Shown here one piece after another: positions 16,590 to 24,313 of a stretch of DNA of 50,439 nucleotides. The stretch is from M3007 sp964646615 (GTDB taxonomy: Bacteria; Bacteroidota; Bacteroidia; Chitinophagales; Saprospiraceae), in contig CAZYEV010000097.1 in assembly GCA_964646615.1 (NCBI GenBank), forward strand, positions 1 through 50,439, given 5' to 3'. Position numbers and translations under genes: made by a program. The notes beneath the pieces are model-generated. The model did no database searches. It was not told where the DNA came from and worked only from the letters and a program-made list of their open reading frames with translations. Every line of letters begins with the position of its first letter. The first letter of the stretch is position 1.

Positions 16590-17369
16590 TCAGCGACACT
16601 CGGCACTTACCCCCAGGGCGTAGTTCTGCACAATGCCCAACGGTATTGCCGTTTCGGCCCCGGCAAAGCCCGTCAGCAGGCTATCGGTTACCTGAGCGGC
16701 GTATTGGCGCAACATGGGCGCAGCCAAAGGCAGGTACGACCAGTGCCATTTTTCCTCGCGGTAACCCGCGGGTCGCTCAGGGCCAAGCGGTGTATAGGGC
16801 TGGCAAAAGCCAAAGCGGTGGGCGTTATGGCGCAGCCAGACGTACACCTTCTCGTGGGGGCCGCCGGCTTCGAAGGCGCTGTTTTCCAGAGCGTTCAGGT
16901 CAATGTCGGTGCCCCAATGGTGCCGCGAGGCGCCGGGCATGGCCGAGTATTCCAGGATGGATTGAGCGCGCTGCACGGCATTGGGCCGGGCAGAGGCGCG
17001 GTCGTTCCATTTGCGTTCCCAGATACCTTTCTGGTAGGCAAAAGAGCGCGTGGCGGAAAGTACCCGGAGGGCAATGCCGTCGCCCTGGGCAGCTCGGGCC
17101 ATGCGGATGAAAGCATCGGCGGCTTCGCGGCGCAGGTACAGGTCGGCGCGTGTGGCATAAGGCGCCGGAATGCGCACGAAATCCGGGTGCGTTTTTGGGT
17201 CGAATTTTCCCAGCAATTCAGCCAGCGGAAACACGCGCCCGGTGTCGGTCGGTAGAGGGGCGCTGGCAACGCGCGATGCAGCCGGCGGCGGTGGAACAGT
17301 GCTGGATTGGCAACCACACAGATCGCCCAAAAGCAACACAGAGGGCAGTATAAAAAGGCGAAAATGCAT
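16590..17369 (-). CDS. M15 family metallopeptidase (VanY-like D-Ala-D-Ala carboxypeptidase), lipoprotein
   Basis: The product has 259 residues from the ATG at 17369 (MHFRLFILPSVLLLGDLCGC). The hydrophobic stretch ends in a lipobox-like LCGC, so it is probably a lipoprotein. The M15 zinc site is visible: SRHHWGTDIDL (H and D ligands) and EEKWHWSY (third ligand His), preceded by YLRREAADAFIRMARAA and VLSATRSFAYQKGIWERKW. It would trim D-alanyl peptides of peptidoglycan in the periplasm. It follows pssA by 121 bp on the same strand. An earlier in-frame ATG (17408) adds only implausible residues before the signal. Confidence 0.9.
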   Translation of the reverse strand: MHFRLFILPSVLLLGDLCGCQSSTVPPPPAASRVASAPLPTDTGRVFPLAELLGKFDPKTHPDFVRIPAPYATRADLYLRREAADAFIRMARAAQGDGIALRVLSATRSFAYQKGIWERKWNDRASARPNAVQRAQSILEYSAMPGASRHHWGTDIDLNALENSAFEAGGPHEKVYVWLRHNAHRFGFCQPYTPLGPERPAGYREEKWHWSYLPLAAPMLRQYAAQVTDSLLTGFAGAETAIPLGIVQNYALGVSAECR

Positions 17370-17490
17370 ATGGGCGAGAGCGATGGAAGAAATCCGGCAG
17401 CCCTTCATGGGTTACCTCATCGTTGAAGGTGGCAGATGCCTGAACGCGCAAAGAAAGACTCAAGCAAGGAGGCTCAAGCAACGCCTGCCT

Positions 17491-18192
17491 TCAAGCCGGC
17501 GGCTCGAGCAACGAATAAGCGATGTACAACACAACGACAACGCTCATGCCCAAGGGGCCCAGCCCCCACAACAGCAACCCACCCGCCAGAGCAAAACCGG
17601 CAATGCGCCGCCAACCCGCCGGCCCGGCGCCGCTCACCTTCAGACCGTGCATAGGAATGCGGCTGACCATCAGGTACGACAACACGCCTACCAGCCCGTA
17701 AACAGCCCACGGATATCGGCGGAAAAAGTCGCCCAGACCAAAAGCATTGTCGTAGGCAGCCAGCGCAATGCCCAACACAAAGACCGTGCAGGCCGGCGTG
17801 CTCAGGCCGATGAAATAGGAGCGCGGCGTCGTGTCCAGATTGAAGCGTCCCAAGCGATAAGCGCCAAAGGCGCTGAGCACAAACGCCGGTGCAGCAGCCC
17901 AACACCACAGCCACAAATTATCAGGGCACAGGGCGTCGGTCAGCAGCCGATAAAGCATAAGCCCGGGCACCACGCCAAAACTGACCACATCGGCCAGCGA
18001 GTCCAGCTCGCGCCCCAGCGGCGAATGCACGCCCAGCGCACGAGCTACCAGTCCGTCGGCATAGTCGAGTGCAAACGACGCTGCTGTAAAAGCCGCAGCG
18101 GCGTAAGGTTGCCCATCCAACCACAACACCACGGCACAGCAGCCGCAGAGCAGGTTGGCCAGTGTCAGCGCATTCGGAAGGTGTTGGCGCAT
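17491..18192 (-). CDS. pssA: CDP-diacylglycerol--serine O-phosphatidyltransferase
   Basis: The product has 233 residues with several membrane helices. The CDP-alcohol phosphotransferase signature DG(x)2AR(x)8G(x)3D(x)3D is present as DYADGLVARALGVHSPLG followed by RELDSLAD. It opens with LPNALTLANLLCGCCAVVLW, typical of bacterial PssA type II. It makes phosphatidylserine, the precursor of phosphatidylethanolamine, in the inner membrane. The ATG at 18192 gives the family N-terminus; upstream in-frame codons run into the pterin dehydratase gene. Only 16 bp separate it from that gene, so they are probably one transcript. Confidence 0.93.
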   Translation of the reverse strand: MRQHLPNALTLANLLCGCCAVVLWLDGQPYAAAAFTAASFALDYADGLVARALGVHSPLGRELDSLADVVSFGVVPGLMLYRLLTDALCPDNLWLWCWAAAPAFVLSAFGAYRLGRFNLDTTPRSYFIGLSTPACTVFVLGIALAAYDNAFGLGDFFRRYPWAVYGLVGVLSYLMVSRIPMHGLKVSGAGPAGWRRIAGFALAGGLLLWGLGPLGMSVVVVLYIAYSLLEPPA

Positions 18193-18208
18193 AATACGTA
18201 AGGATGGC

Positions 18209-18457
18209 TCAGGCACTGCGGTATTTCTGATAGATGCGCTCAATGGCTGCGGCCAGCCGGCGGTCTCGGTCCGTAACGACATTGCCGGCGTCGTGGGTGG
18301 TCAGGTGGATTTCCACTGTATTCCACACATTGCTCCAGTTCGGATGGTGGTTCTGCTTTTCAGCCTCAAAGGCCACTTCAGTCATAAAGGCGAATGCTTC
18401 GGCAAAGTCGCGAAAGCGGAGCGTCGCCTGAAGGCGGTTATCTTTTTCCTGCCACAT
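18209..18457 (-). CDS. 4a-hydroxytetrahydrobiopterin dehydratase (pterin-4a-carbinolamine dehydratase)
   Basis: The product has 82 residues from the ATG at 18457 (MWQEKDNRLQATLRF). The family motif is clear: EKQNHHPNWSNVWNTVEIHL, followed by THDAGNVVTDRDRRLA. It dehydrates the 4a-hydroxypterin made by aromatic amino acid hydroxylases so that the pterin can be recycled. No hydroxylase gene lies nearby, but tryptophan 2,3-dioxygenase is transcribed divergently. A consensus -7 box (18480-18487) supports the short form. Longer in-frame forms cross that box and the neighbouring promoter. Confidence 0.93.
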   Translation of the reverse strand: MWQEKDNRLQATLRFRDFAEAFAFMTEVAFEAEKQNHHPNWSNVWNTVEIHLTTHDAGNVVTDRDRRLAAAIERIYQKYRSA

Positions 18458-18479
18458 GGTGAAATGTTGTCGTTTTGGG

Positions 18480-18487
18480 CAAAGGTA
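18480..18487 (-). promoter_or_regulatory. -7 box TACCTTTG for the pterin dehydratase-pssA unit
   Basis: The minus strand reads TACCTTTG, an exact match ending 23 nt before the ATG at 18457. It is back to back with the kynA box, 84 bp away. Confidence 0.65.
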
Positions 18488-18571
18488 CACACATGCTATC
18501 GGGCGTAGCCTCGCGGGCACAGCGGGTTTTTTATGACGAAAATCACCTTCGCCTTTGCCCGCCGGGTGGTC

Positions 18572-18579
18572 TATCTTTG
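18572..18579 (+). promoter_or_regulatory. -7 box TATCTTTG for kynA
   Basis: TATCTTTG matches TAnnTTTG exactly. It lies 47 bp before the ATG at 18627 and downstream of an alternative in-frame ATG at 18555, which it therefore argues against. Confidence 0.6.
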
Positions 18580-18626
18580 ACCCGCACCTGATCTTTTTAA
18601 ACAAACCTGACCTTTCCTCCAAACAC

Positions 18627-19550
18627 ATGCAAGCGCTTATCGAGCAAATCGAACACAAGTACCGCAGCCTCGGACAAGACCCGGAGACGTACCTGAAAGG
18701 ACTGCTGCACACGCGCCCTATGACATACTGGGATTACATCCAGGTGGACACCCTGCTGTCGCTCCAACACCCACGCACCCATTTTCCCGATGAAATGGTG
18801 TTTATCGTGTATCACCAGGTGACGGAGCTGCTGCTCAAGCTGGTGCGCCACGAATTGGACCAGCTGACCACTGGCCCTGTGCCCACGGCAGAAGTTTTTG
18901 AAGAAAAAACCCAGCGCTTAGTGCGCTACACGCGCCTGCTGAGCATGTCATTCAGCATCATGAACCAGGGCATGCGCCGCGAGGAGTACAACCAATTTCG
19001 GCTGGCACTGGCGCCGGCCAGCGGCTTCCAGTCGGCCCAGTTCCGGTACATCGAGCTGCAATGCACACCGCTGGAGCACCTCATCCCCCCGGGGCGGCGC
19101 TCGGAAGTACGCCCAGGCATGACAACGGCAGAGAAGTTCCAGCTGCTTTATTGGCAGGATGCCGGCTACGATCGCACCACCGGTGTCAAGAGCCTGACGC
19201 TGCAGCAATTTGAAGACCACTACTTAGCCTCGTTCATCGAGCTGGCTCAACGCATGGAGCGCGACAACCTGTACCTGCGCTATCTGGCCCTGGCCGAGCA
19301 AGGCCGCGACACCGATGGCCTGCGCGCAGCGCTGCGGCTGTTCGACTACACGTTCAACGTCTCCTGGCCTTTGGTGCACCTGCAAACCGCGCACACCTAT
19401 CTGGGCAGCGGACACGAGCAAACAGCAGCCACCGGCGGCTCGCACTGGGAAAAATACCTGCACCCCAAGCATCAGAAGCGCATCTTCTTCCCAGCCCTGT
19501 GGAGCGAAGAAGAACGCACCCGCTGGGGCGAGGTGGAAGTCAGCGCCTGA
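18627..19550 (+). CDS. kynA: tryptophan 2,3-dioxygenase
   Basis: The product has 307 residues. Family features include MTYWDYIQVDTLLSLQHPRT, the haem-distal region MVFIVYHQVTELLLKLVRHELDQL, SGFQSAQFRYIEL, and the C-terminal haem-ligand region WPLVHLQTAHTYLGSG with TAATGGSHWEKYL. The enzyme opens the indole ring of tryptophan to N-formylkynurenine using haem iron. I chose the ATG at 18627 because the promoter box lies between it and the next upstream ATG. It is slightly longer than many bacterial homologues. No kynurenine pathway partner (formamidase, kynU) is adjacent. Confidence 0.93.
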   Translation: MQALIEQIEHKYRSLGQDPETYLKGLLHTRPMTYWDYIQVDTLLSLQHPRTHFPDEMVFIVYHQVTELLLKLVRHELDQLTTGPVPTAEVFEEKTQRLVRYTRLLSMSFSIMNQGMRREEYNQFRLALAPASGFQSAQFRYIELQCTPLEHLIPPGRRSEVRPGMTTAEKFQLLYWQDAGYDRTTGVKSLTLQQFEDHYLASFIELAQRMERDNLYLRYLALAEQGRDTDGLRAALRLFDYTFNVSWPLVHLQTAHTYLGSGHEQTAATGGSHWEKYLHPKHQKRIFFPALWSEEERTRWGEVEVSA

Positions 19551-19667
19551 TGTGCGGAGCACACCATAAGGCAAGGCATCCCTTCTGGCGCCAGGCACAC
19601 CAGCCAAAACCTTGCAGGCACCGGCGTGTTTCTTCGGCAGAAGATACACCATTCATCTGCTACTGTC

Positions 19668-19859
19668 ATGTTCCACTGGTTCAAATCTGACCCGCTCAAA
19701 AAATTGCGCAAACAATACGACGACAAGATGCTGGAAGCACGCGACCTGCAGCGCAAAGGCGACATACAGGCCTTTGCCCAAAAAAGCGCTGAAGCGGAGG
19801 CTATTATGCAAGAGATAGAACGCCTCAGTCGCCAGCAGCAGCCCCCGGAGAAGCGCTGA
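19668..19859 (+). CDS. small DUF6435-like protein
   Basis: The product has 63 residues: MFHWFKSDPLKKLRKQY at the start, then a charged helix DDKMLEARDLQRKGDIQAFA and QKSAEAEAIMQEIERL. This resembles short proteins annotated DUF6435 in proteobacteria and the similar Lacal_2735 family in Bacteroidota. The function is unknown and there is no membrane segment. The ATG at 19668 gives the conserved MF-F-K start. Its last 35 bases overlap the 3' end of lptB on the other strand. The ORF is supported by the family-like pattern rather than its size. Confidence 0.65.
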   Translation: MFHWFKSDPLKKLRKQYDDKMLEARDLQRKGDIQAFAQKSAEAEAIMQEIERLSRQQQPPEKR

Positions 19860-20595
19860 GGTCAATGACTTTGCGGCGCAGCTCGAAGTGGCGGCCCAGA
19901 TACACCTTGCGCACCATTTCGTCGGCGGCCAGTTCTTCGGCCGTGCCTGCGCGCAAGATGCTGCCCTCAAACATGAGGTAGGCGCGGTCGGTGATGCTCA
20001 GCGTCTCCTGCACGTTGTGGTCGGTGATGAGGATGCCGATGTTTTTGGTTTTCAGCCGGGCCACGATGTACTGGATGTCTTCCACGGCGATAGGGTCAAT
20101 GCCGGCGAAGGGTTCGTCTAAGAGAATGAATTTAGGATTGCTGGCCAGCGCTCGGGCAATCTCGGTACGGCGTCGCTCGCCACCGGAGAGGGTATCGCCA
20201 TTGCTATGGCGCACCTTGTGCAGGTTGAATTCGGCGATGAGTTCCTCCAGTTTTTCTTCCTGCTCCTGCCGCGACAGCGGCCCTACCTCGAGCACAGCGC
20301 GAATGTTGTCCTCGACGCTGAGCTTGCGGAAGACGCTCGGCTCCTGCGGCAGGTAGCCAATGCCCTTTTGTGCGCGCTTGTACATAGGCAGGCGGGTGAT
20401 CTCCTCCGTGTCTAAAAACACCTGGCCCTCTGTAGGCCGGATGAAGCCCACGACCATGTAGAACGACGTCGTCTTGCCTGCACCGTTAGGCCCAAGCAGC
20501 CCGACAATCTCTCCCTGTTTGACGTCGAACGACACATCGCGCACCACCGTGCGCTTGCCGTAGGTCTTCAGCAGATGCTCGGCGCGCAGGATCAT
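19825..20595 (-). CDS. lptB: LPS export ABC transporter ATP-binding protein
   Basis: The product has 256 residues. It is an ABC ATPase with Walker A GLLGPNGAGKTT, Q-loop region YLPQEPSVFRKLSV, signature LSGGERRRTEIARAL, Walker B FILLDEPFAGIDPIAVEDI and H-loop ITDHNVQETL. The combination FAGIDPIAVEDIQ is typical of LptB, which powers LptFG to pull lipopolysaccharide out of the inner membrane. The start ATG at 20595 overlaps the yqeY stop by 4 bp (ATGA), so the pair is translationally coupled. The C-terminal ~15 residues (VIDLSASPGAAAGD) extend past the usual end. Confidence 0.95.
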   Translation of the reverse strand: MILRAEHLLKTYGKRTVVRDVSFDVKQGEIVGLLGPNGAGKTTSFYMVVGFIRPTEGQVFLDTEEITRLPMYKRAQKGIGYLPQEPSVFRKLSVEDNIRAVLEVGPLSRQEQEEKLEELIAEFNLHKVRHSNGDTLSGGERRRTEIARALASNPKFILLDEPFAGIDPIAVEDIQYIVARLKTKNIGILITDHNVQETLSITDRAYLMFEGSILRAGTAEELAADEMVRKVYLGRHFELRRKVIDLSASPGAAAGD

Positions 20596-21044
20596 GCTCC
20601 CAGCAGCTTTTTTACAGCCTCCGAAATGAGGCGCGGCTCGGCCTTGCCCGCCAGCTTCTTCGTGGCGGCACCCATAACCTTGCCCATGTCTTTGGGCGAA
20701 GTGGCGCCTACCTCAGCGATAATCTCGCGCACCGCCGACTCCAAGGCCTCCCCTTCGAGCATGGCAGGCAGGTAGCGTTTGATGATTTCAATCTCCTCCG
20801 CTTCCTTCTGGGCCAGATCCGGACGATTGTTGTTGACGTAAATCTCGTACGAGTCCTGGCGGCTTTTGATGAGCTTCTGCAAAATCTGCACCTCCCGCGC
20901 CTCGTCAATCGCCTGCCCCGAACCATCGGTTTTGGCCAACAGAATGGCGCTCTTAATGGCTCGAATGCCTCGCAACGCCACCTCATCTTTGGCTTTCATG
21001 GCGGCGGCTAAATCCTTGTTAATCCGTTCTTCTAACGTAGCCAT
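20592..21044 (-). CDS. GatB/YqeY domain-containing protein
   Basis: The product has 150 residues and the usual YqeY length. It starts MATLEERINKDLAAAMKAKDEVALRGIRAIKSA and contains YLPAMLEGEALESAVREII and SPKDMGKVMGAATKKLAGKAE. The domain is shared with the tail of amidotransferase subunit GatB, where it binds tRNA. The stand-alone protein's role is unclear. A consensus -7 box lies 37 bp upstream. The gene overlaps lptB by 4 bp. In-frame codons upstream of the ATG at 21044 cross the promoter box and are rejected. Confidence 0.92.
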   Translation of the reverse strand: MATLEERINKDLAAAMKAKDEVALRGIRAIKSAILLAKTDGSGQAIDEAREVQILQKLIKSRQDSYEIYVNNNRPDLAQKEAEEIEIIKRYLPAMLEGEALESAVREIIAEVGATSPKDMGKVMGAATKKLAGKAEPRLISEAVKKLLGA

Positions 21045-21081
21045 AACTGCTTTTTTCTGAAAAAAATCCCATGAGCAAGGG

Positions 21082-21089
21082 CAAAGGTA
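21082..21089 (-). promoter_or_regulatory. -7 box TACCTTTG for yqeY-lptB
   Basis: The minus strand reads TACCTTTG, an exact TAnnTTTG match 37 nt upstream of the ATG at 21044. Confidence 0.6.
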
Positions 21090-21171
21090 GGGCATTTAAC
21101 GCTCGAGACACCACTGCCCGTACTCCATTCGTGTAAACCTCATTCGCGCATTCTTAGCCTGAAAAAGCGCG

Positions 21172-21205
21172 GAAGCGACACCTCCCGGCGGGAGATATCG
21201 CCCTC
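21172..21205. repeat. dispersed hairpin element, diverged copy
   Basis: Arms beginning GAAGCGACACCTCCC pair with GGGAGATATCGCCCTC around the loop GGC. It is the same design as 14229-14261 with several substitutions and one extra base. Confidence 0.7.
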
Positions 21206-21207
21206 CA

Positions 21208-21244
21208 GAGGTGTTGCCTTCGAGGTACGAGAAGGCGACATCTC
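21208..21244. repeat. dispersed hairpin element with longer loop
   Basis: The arms GAGGTGTTGCCTTC and GAAGGCGACATCTC match at 12 of 14 positions. The loop includes GAGGTACGA. This is the mirror-orientation relative of 14306-14342. Confidence 0.7.
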
Positions 21245-21327
21245 GAAAACAAGCGCTAAAGTCTCTCCTCTCCACCTGCTACGGGTCGAGTCTTCAAGGC
21301 ACGAGAAGGCGACATCTCGAAAACAAG
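21227..21327. repeat. 27-bp direct repeat pair derived from the hairpin family
   Basis: The 27 bases at 21227-21253 (ACGAGAAGGCGACATCTCGA, then AAACAAG) are repeated exactly at 21301-21327. The second copy has only the right half of the palindrome, preceded by GTCTTCAAGGC instead of a full left arm. Confidence 0.8.
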
Positions 21328-21436
21328 AAAAAGCCCATTGGTGCATTCACAGCAACCCTAAAACCCAGTGGTGCATTTTTCCCCGCATCTTCGCCTCCGT
21401 TTTTAGGCCGCCTGGCGGCTCGAAAAGGGAACATTT

Positions 21437-22852
21437 ATGCAAAAAAGCGTCCTGTGGGAAGTCATGCGCTCGCTCAGCAAAAAGGAGATACGCGAGCTGA
21501 ACAAGTGGCTGCAATCGCCTGCCCACAACCAACGCGAAGACGTGTCGCGACTCTTCGATTACCTGCACAAACACCAGCACGCCGACGCCGAAACGGCTGC
21601 CGACAAAAAGCGCGTGTGGAAGGCCGTCTTCCCCGGCGAGCCTTTCGACGATGCCCGCCTGCGGCAGGCCATGTTCTTCCTGCTCAAAGCCATCGAAGAC
21701 TACCTGGTCTTCAAAAACAGCGTTGAAGACAAGGCCGTCTATCTGACAACGCTGGCTCAGATCTACCGTTCGCGCAAGCTGGACAAAGCCTATCGGCAGG
21801 TGCACCGCCAGGGTCTGGACTGGCTCCAGGAGCAACCCTTGCGCAACGGCTACTATCTGCTGCACCGCTATTTTCTGGAGCTGGAGGAGTACAACTACCG
21901 CCTGCCCATTTCCCAAAACACACCGGTCAATCTGCAGGAGTCTGCCGATGCGTTAGAGAAGTGGTTTTTGGCCGAAAAACTGCGCATTGCCTGCGCCATG
22001 ATTGCCCACCGCAATGTGTTCCAGAAAATCAACTACGAGCCCGGGCTACTGCCGGAGTCGCTGGACTATGTGCTGCGCAAAGACCTGCTTAAGGAGCCAG
22101 CCATCGCGGCCTTTTACTACGCTTACATGGCCATTACACAGCCCAACGACGAACAGTACTTCGACCAGCTGGAAAAACTCATCCATGCGCAAATCGGGTG
22201 CTTCGACCACTCGGAGGCGCGCGTGCTCTACATTGCAGCCATCAACTACTGCGTGCCCAAGATCAACCAGGGCAGTGCTGACTACGCCCGGCGTGCCTTC
22301 CTGCTGTACCGCTCTGGCTTAGAAACGGAGACCCTCCTGGAAAACGGCATCGTCTCGCGCTACACCTTCGGCAACGCCGTGGGTGCCGCCCTGCGCATTG
22401 GCGAATACGGCTGGGCCGAGCAGTTCATCGAACAGTTCCAGCACCATTTGGAAGAGCGCGAGCGCAAGAGCATCGTCAACTTCAACCGTGCGCGCATCTA
22501 CTACGAAAAAGGCGACTACGATAACGCCCAGCGCCTGCTGATGCGCTTTGAGTACGACGACATGCTGCTCAACATCATCGCCAAAACCATGCTGCTCAAG
22601 ATCTACTACGAGCAGACGGAGTTTGAGGCCTTCGAGTCTCTGCTGGAGAGCATGCGCATTTACCTGCAGCGCAAGGAAGCCTTGGACCCCGCGCGCAAGA
22701 CGGCTTACAAAAACATGCTGCGTATGATGCGCAAACTGCTCAATTGGAATCCCTATTCTAAACCACAGACGGAGCGCCTGCGCCAGCTCATTGAGAGCAC
22801 CTACCCGCTTATGGAAAAAGATTGGCTGCTCAAACAGGTGGATAAGCGATAG
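21437..22852 (+). CDS. unknown cytoplasmic helical-repeat protein
   Basis: The product has 471 residues and I do not recognise the family. It has no signal peptide or membrane segment. It is rich in Leu, Tyr, Glu, Arg and Lys. It opens MQKSVLWEVMRSLSKKEIRELNKWLQ and continues with amphipathic helices in pairs (for example YEKGDYDNAQRLLMRFEYDD and YYEQTEFEAFESLLESMRIY), which looks like a TPR-like solenoid. This suggests a protein-binding scaffold, but that is inference. The ATG at 21437 follows ACATTT. It is convergent with the NamZ-like gene with 11 bp between them. Codon use resembles the neighbours, so it is a real and resident gene. Confidence 0.75.
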   Translation: MQKSVLWEVMRSLSKKEIRELNKWLQSPAHNQREDVSRLFDYLHKHQHADAETAADKKRVWKAVFPGEPFDDARLRQAMFFLLKAIEDYLVFKNSVEDKAVYLTTLAQIYRSRKLDKAYRQVHRQGLDWLQEQPLRNGYYLLHRYFLELEEYNYRLPISQNTPVNLQESADALEKWFLAEKLRIACAMIAHRNVFQKINYEPGLLPESLDYVLRKDLLKEPAIAAFYYAYMAITQPNDEQYFDQLEKLIHAQIGCFDHSEARVLYIAAINYCVPKINQGSADYARRAFLLYRSGLETETLLENGIVSRYTFGNAVGAALRIGEYGWAEQFIEQFQHHLEERERKSIVNFNRARIYYEKGDYDNAQRLLMRFEYDDMLLNIIAKTMLLKIYYEQTEFEAFESLLESMRIYLQRKEALDPARKTAYKNMLRMMRKLLNWNPYSKPQTERLRQLIESTYPLMEKDWLLKQVDKR

Positions 22853-22863
22853 CGACTTTGAGA

Positions 22864-24054
22864 TCAGTCGTCGGGGTAGAGCAGGTACTCTCGGCGGATT
22901 TGCCGAAAGGCCTCCAGGTCAGATTGCCATGTGGCGCGGATGTCGGCTTCGCTGCTGCCGGCTTCTATTTGCGCCCGCAGGCTGTGTGTGCCGGCTAAGC
23001 GGTCGAAAAAGCGGTTTTTCAGGAAAAAGGTCTGCTTATTGGGAAACTCGCAGTACATATCGAGCAGAGGCGCCAGGCTGAGGGCGCGCTGTTCGTAGAG
23101 GCTATCTACCGAAAGTGCCCGAAAGTCGAAGCCTCGGCAGAGCCGGCCTTCTAAGGGCGGGTATCGCGAGGCTTTGTTGGGGCAGGGTACAAACTCGATG
23201 CTGGCTGGTCCGGGATAGTCCGGATGCCCGACGACCTGAAAAGGCCAGTCGGTGCCGCGTCCGACGCTGATGGCGGTGCCCTCGAACAGGCACAGCGATG
23301 GGTACAGCAGGATGGCGCGCAGGTTGGGCAGGTTAGGGCTGGGCGGCAGCGGCGGTTCGTAGCGCGTCTGGTGGGTGTAGTTCTCGCACGGTACCACCGT
23401 CAGCGGTGGCGGCTCAGGGCCAGTCCACCGCTCGCCGACGAAGAGCCGGGCCAGCTCGCCTACCGTGCACCCATGCACAATAGGCAGCGGCGCCATGCCC
23501 ACAAAAGACTGCAGGCGCATGTCGAGCACCGGCCCGTCCACGTAATGGCCATTCGGATTGGGGCGGTCGAGCACGATGAGCGGTATCTGCAACTCGCCAC
23601 AGGCCTCCAGCACGTAATACAAGGTAGAAATATAGGTGTAAAACCGCGCTCCCACGTCCTGGATGTCGTAAATCATCGCCTCCACGCCGGCCAGATCTTC
23701 CGCGCTGGGCTTATATTTTTTGCCGTAAAGGGAAATGATAGGTATCCCCGTGCGCCGATCCACATCGTCCGGGATGCGCTGACCGTCGGGAGCATCGCCG
23801 CGAAATCCATGCTCGGGCGCCAGAATGCGCAATACGCACACGCCCGCCCCGATGAGGGTATCCACCAGATGCGTCTGGCCCACGCGCGAAGAGTGGTTGA
23901 CCACAACGGCTATCTGCTTGTCTGCCAGCAGCGGAAAATACACTTCCGTTCGCTCCGCTCCCACACGTACGGGTGTCTGGGCCACCGCATTTGCATGCCA
24001 GACCAGCCACGCTATGAAACCTATCCAGGCTTTGCTCCAATCGCTCCTTCGCAT
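22864..24054 (-). CDS. DUF1343 protein, NamZ-like exo-beta-N-acetylmuramidase
   Basis: The product has 396 residues from the ATG at 24054. A signal peptide (MRRSDWSKAWIGFIAWLVWH, ending ANAVAQ) precedes the domain. Family motifs are ADKQIAVVVNHSSRV, LAPEHGFRGDAPDGQRIPDD, GIPIISLYG, IYDIQDVGARFYTYISTLYY, IVLDRPNPNGHYVDGPVLD, and the later GTAISVGRGTDWPFQVVG-like segment. NamZ removes MurNAc from the non-reducing end of peptidoglycan fragments, so the likely role is cell-wall recycling in the periplasm. An ATG at 24096 would add 14 residues before the signal and is less likely. Confidence 0.88.
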   Translation of the reverse strand: MRRSDWSKAWIGFIAWLVWHANAVAQTPVRVGAERTEVYFPLLADKQIAVVVNHSSRVGQTHLVDTLIGAGVCVLRILAPEHGFRGDAPDGQRIPDDVDRRTGIPIISLYGKKYKPSAEDLAGVEAMIYDIQDVGARFYTYISTLYYVLEACGELQIPLIVLDRPNPNGHYVDGPVLDMRLQSFVGMAPLPIVHGCTVGELARLFVGERWTGPEPPPLTVVPCENYTHQTRYEPPLPPSPNLPNLRAILLYPSLCLFEGTAISVGRGTDWPFQVVGHPDYPGPASIEFVPCPNKASRYPPLEGRLCRGFDFRALSVDSLYEQRALSLAPLLDMYCEFPNKQTFFLKNRFFDRLAGTHSLRAQIEAGSSEADIRATWQSDLEAFRQIRREYLLYPDD

Positions 24055-24140
24055 TTCAGCGGTGAAAAAACGGCTTTTTGACTGCACCAGTGCCATCTCG
24101 CCACCGGGCTTTTTTCTCTAAAGTCTTTTGAAACAGTCTG

Positions 24141-24172
24141 GAGACGACACCTCCTAAAAAAGAAGTCGCCTC
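24141..24172. repeat. dispersed hairpin element, short-loop variant
   Basis: The arms begin GAGACGACACCTCC and end GAAGTCGCCTC, with an A-rich centre that no longer pairs well. It lies in the divergent gap between the NamZ-like gene and bshA. Confidence 0.65.
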
Positions 24173-24186
24173 AAAGCCCAAACCCA

Positions 24187-24218
24187 GAGACAACACCTCC
24201 TAAAGGAGATGTCGCCTC
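24187..24218. repeat. dispersed hairpin element next to bshA
   Basis: The arms GAGACAACACCTCC and GGAGATGTCGCCTC pair around TAAA. It has the same orientation as the copy at 24141-24172, 46 bp away, and lies about 95 bp before the bshA start codon. Confidence 0.7.
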
Positions 24219-24313
24219 ATATTCGTTCGTGGCTCTTCCTCCTTCGCAGCAGCCTTTTTTTCGGAGGGCAGAAATTTTTGACCTTTTCGCCGCCATTGCT
24301 GTTTATTCGCCGC

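Larger units (their letters stand above)
21045..21436. other. 392-bp intergenic region rich in repeats
   Basis: The gap between yqeY and the unknown helical protein holds the yqeY promoter, three members of the GAGGCGACATCTCC hairpin family, and two 14-bp near-identical sequences (CCCATTGGTGCATT at 21334-21347 and CCCAGTGGTGCATT at 21364-21377, 30 bp apart). I see no gene in it. Confidence 0.6.
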
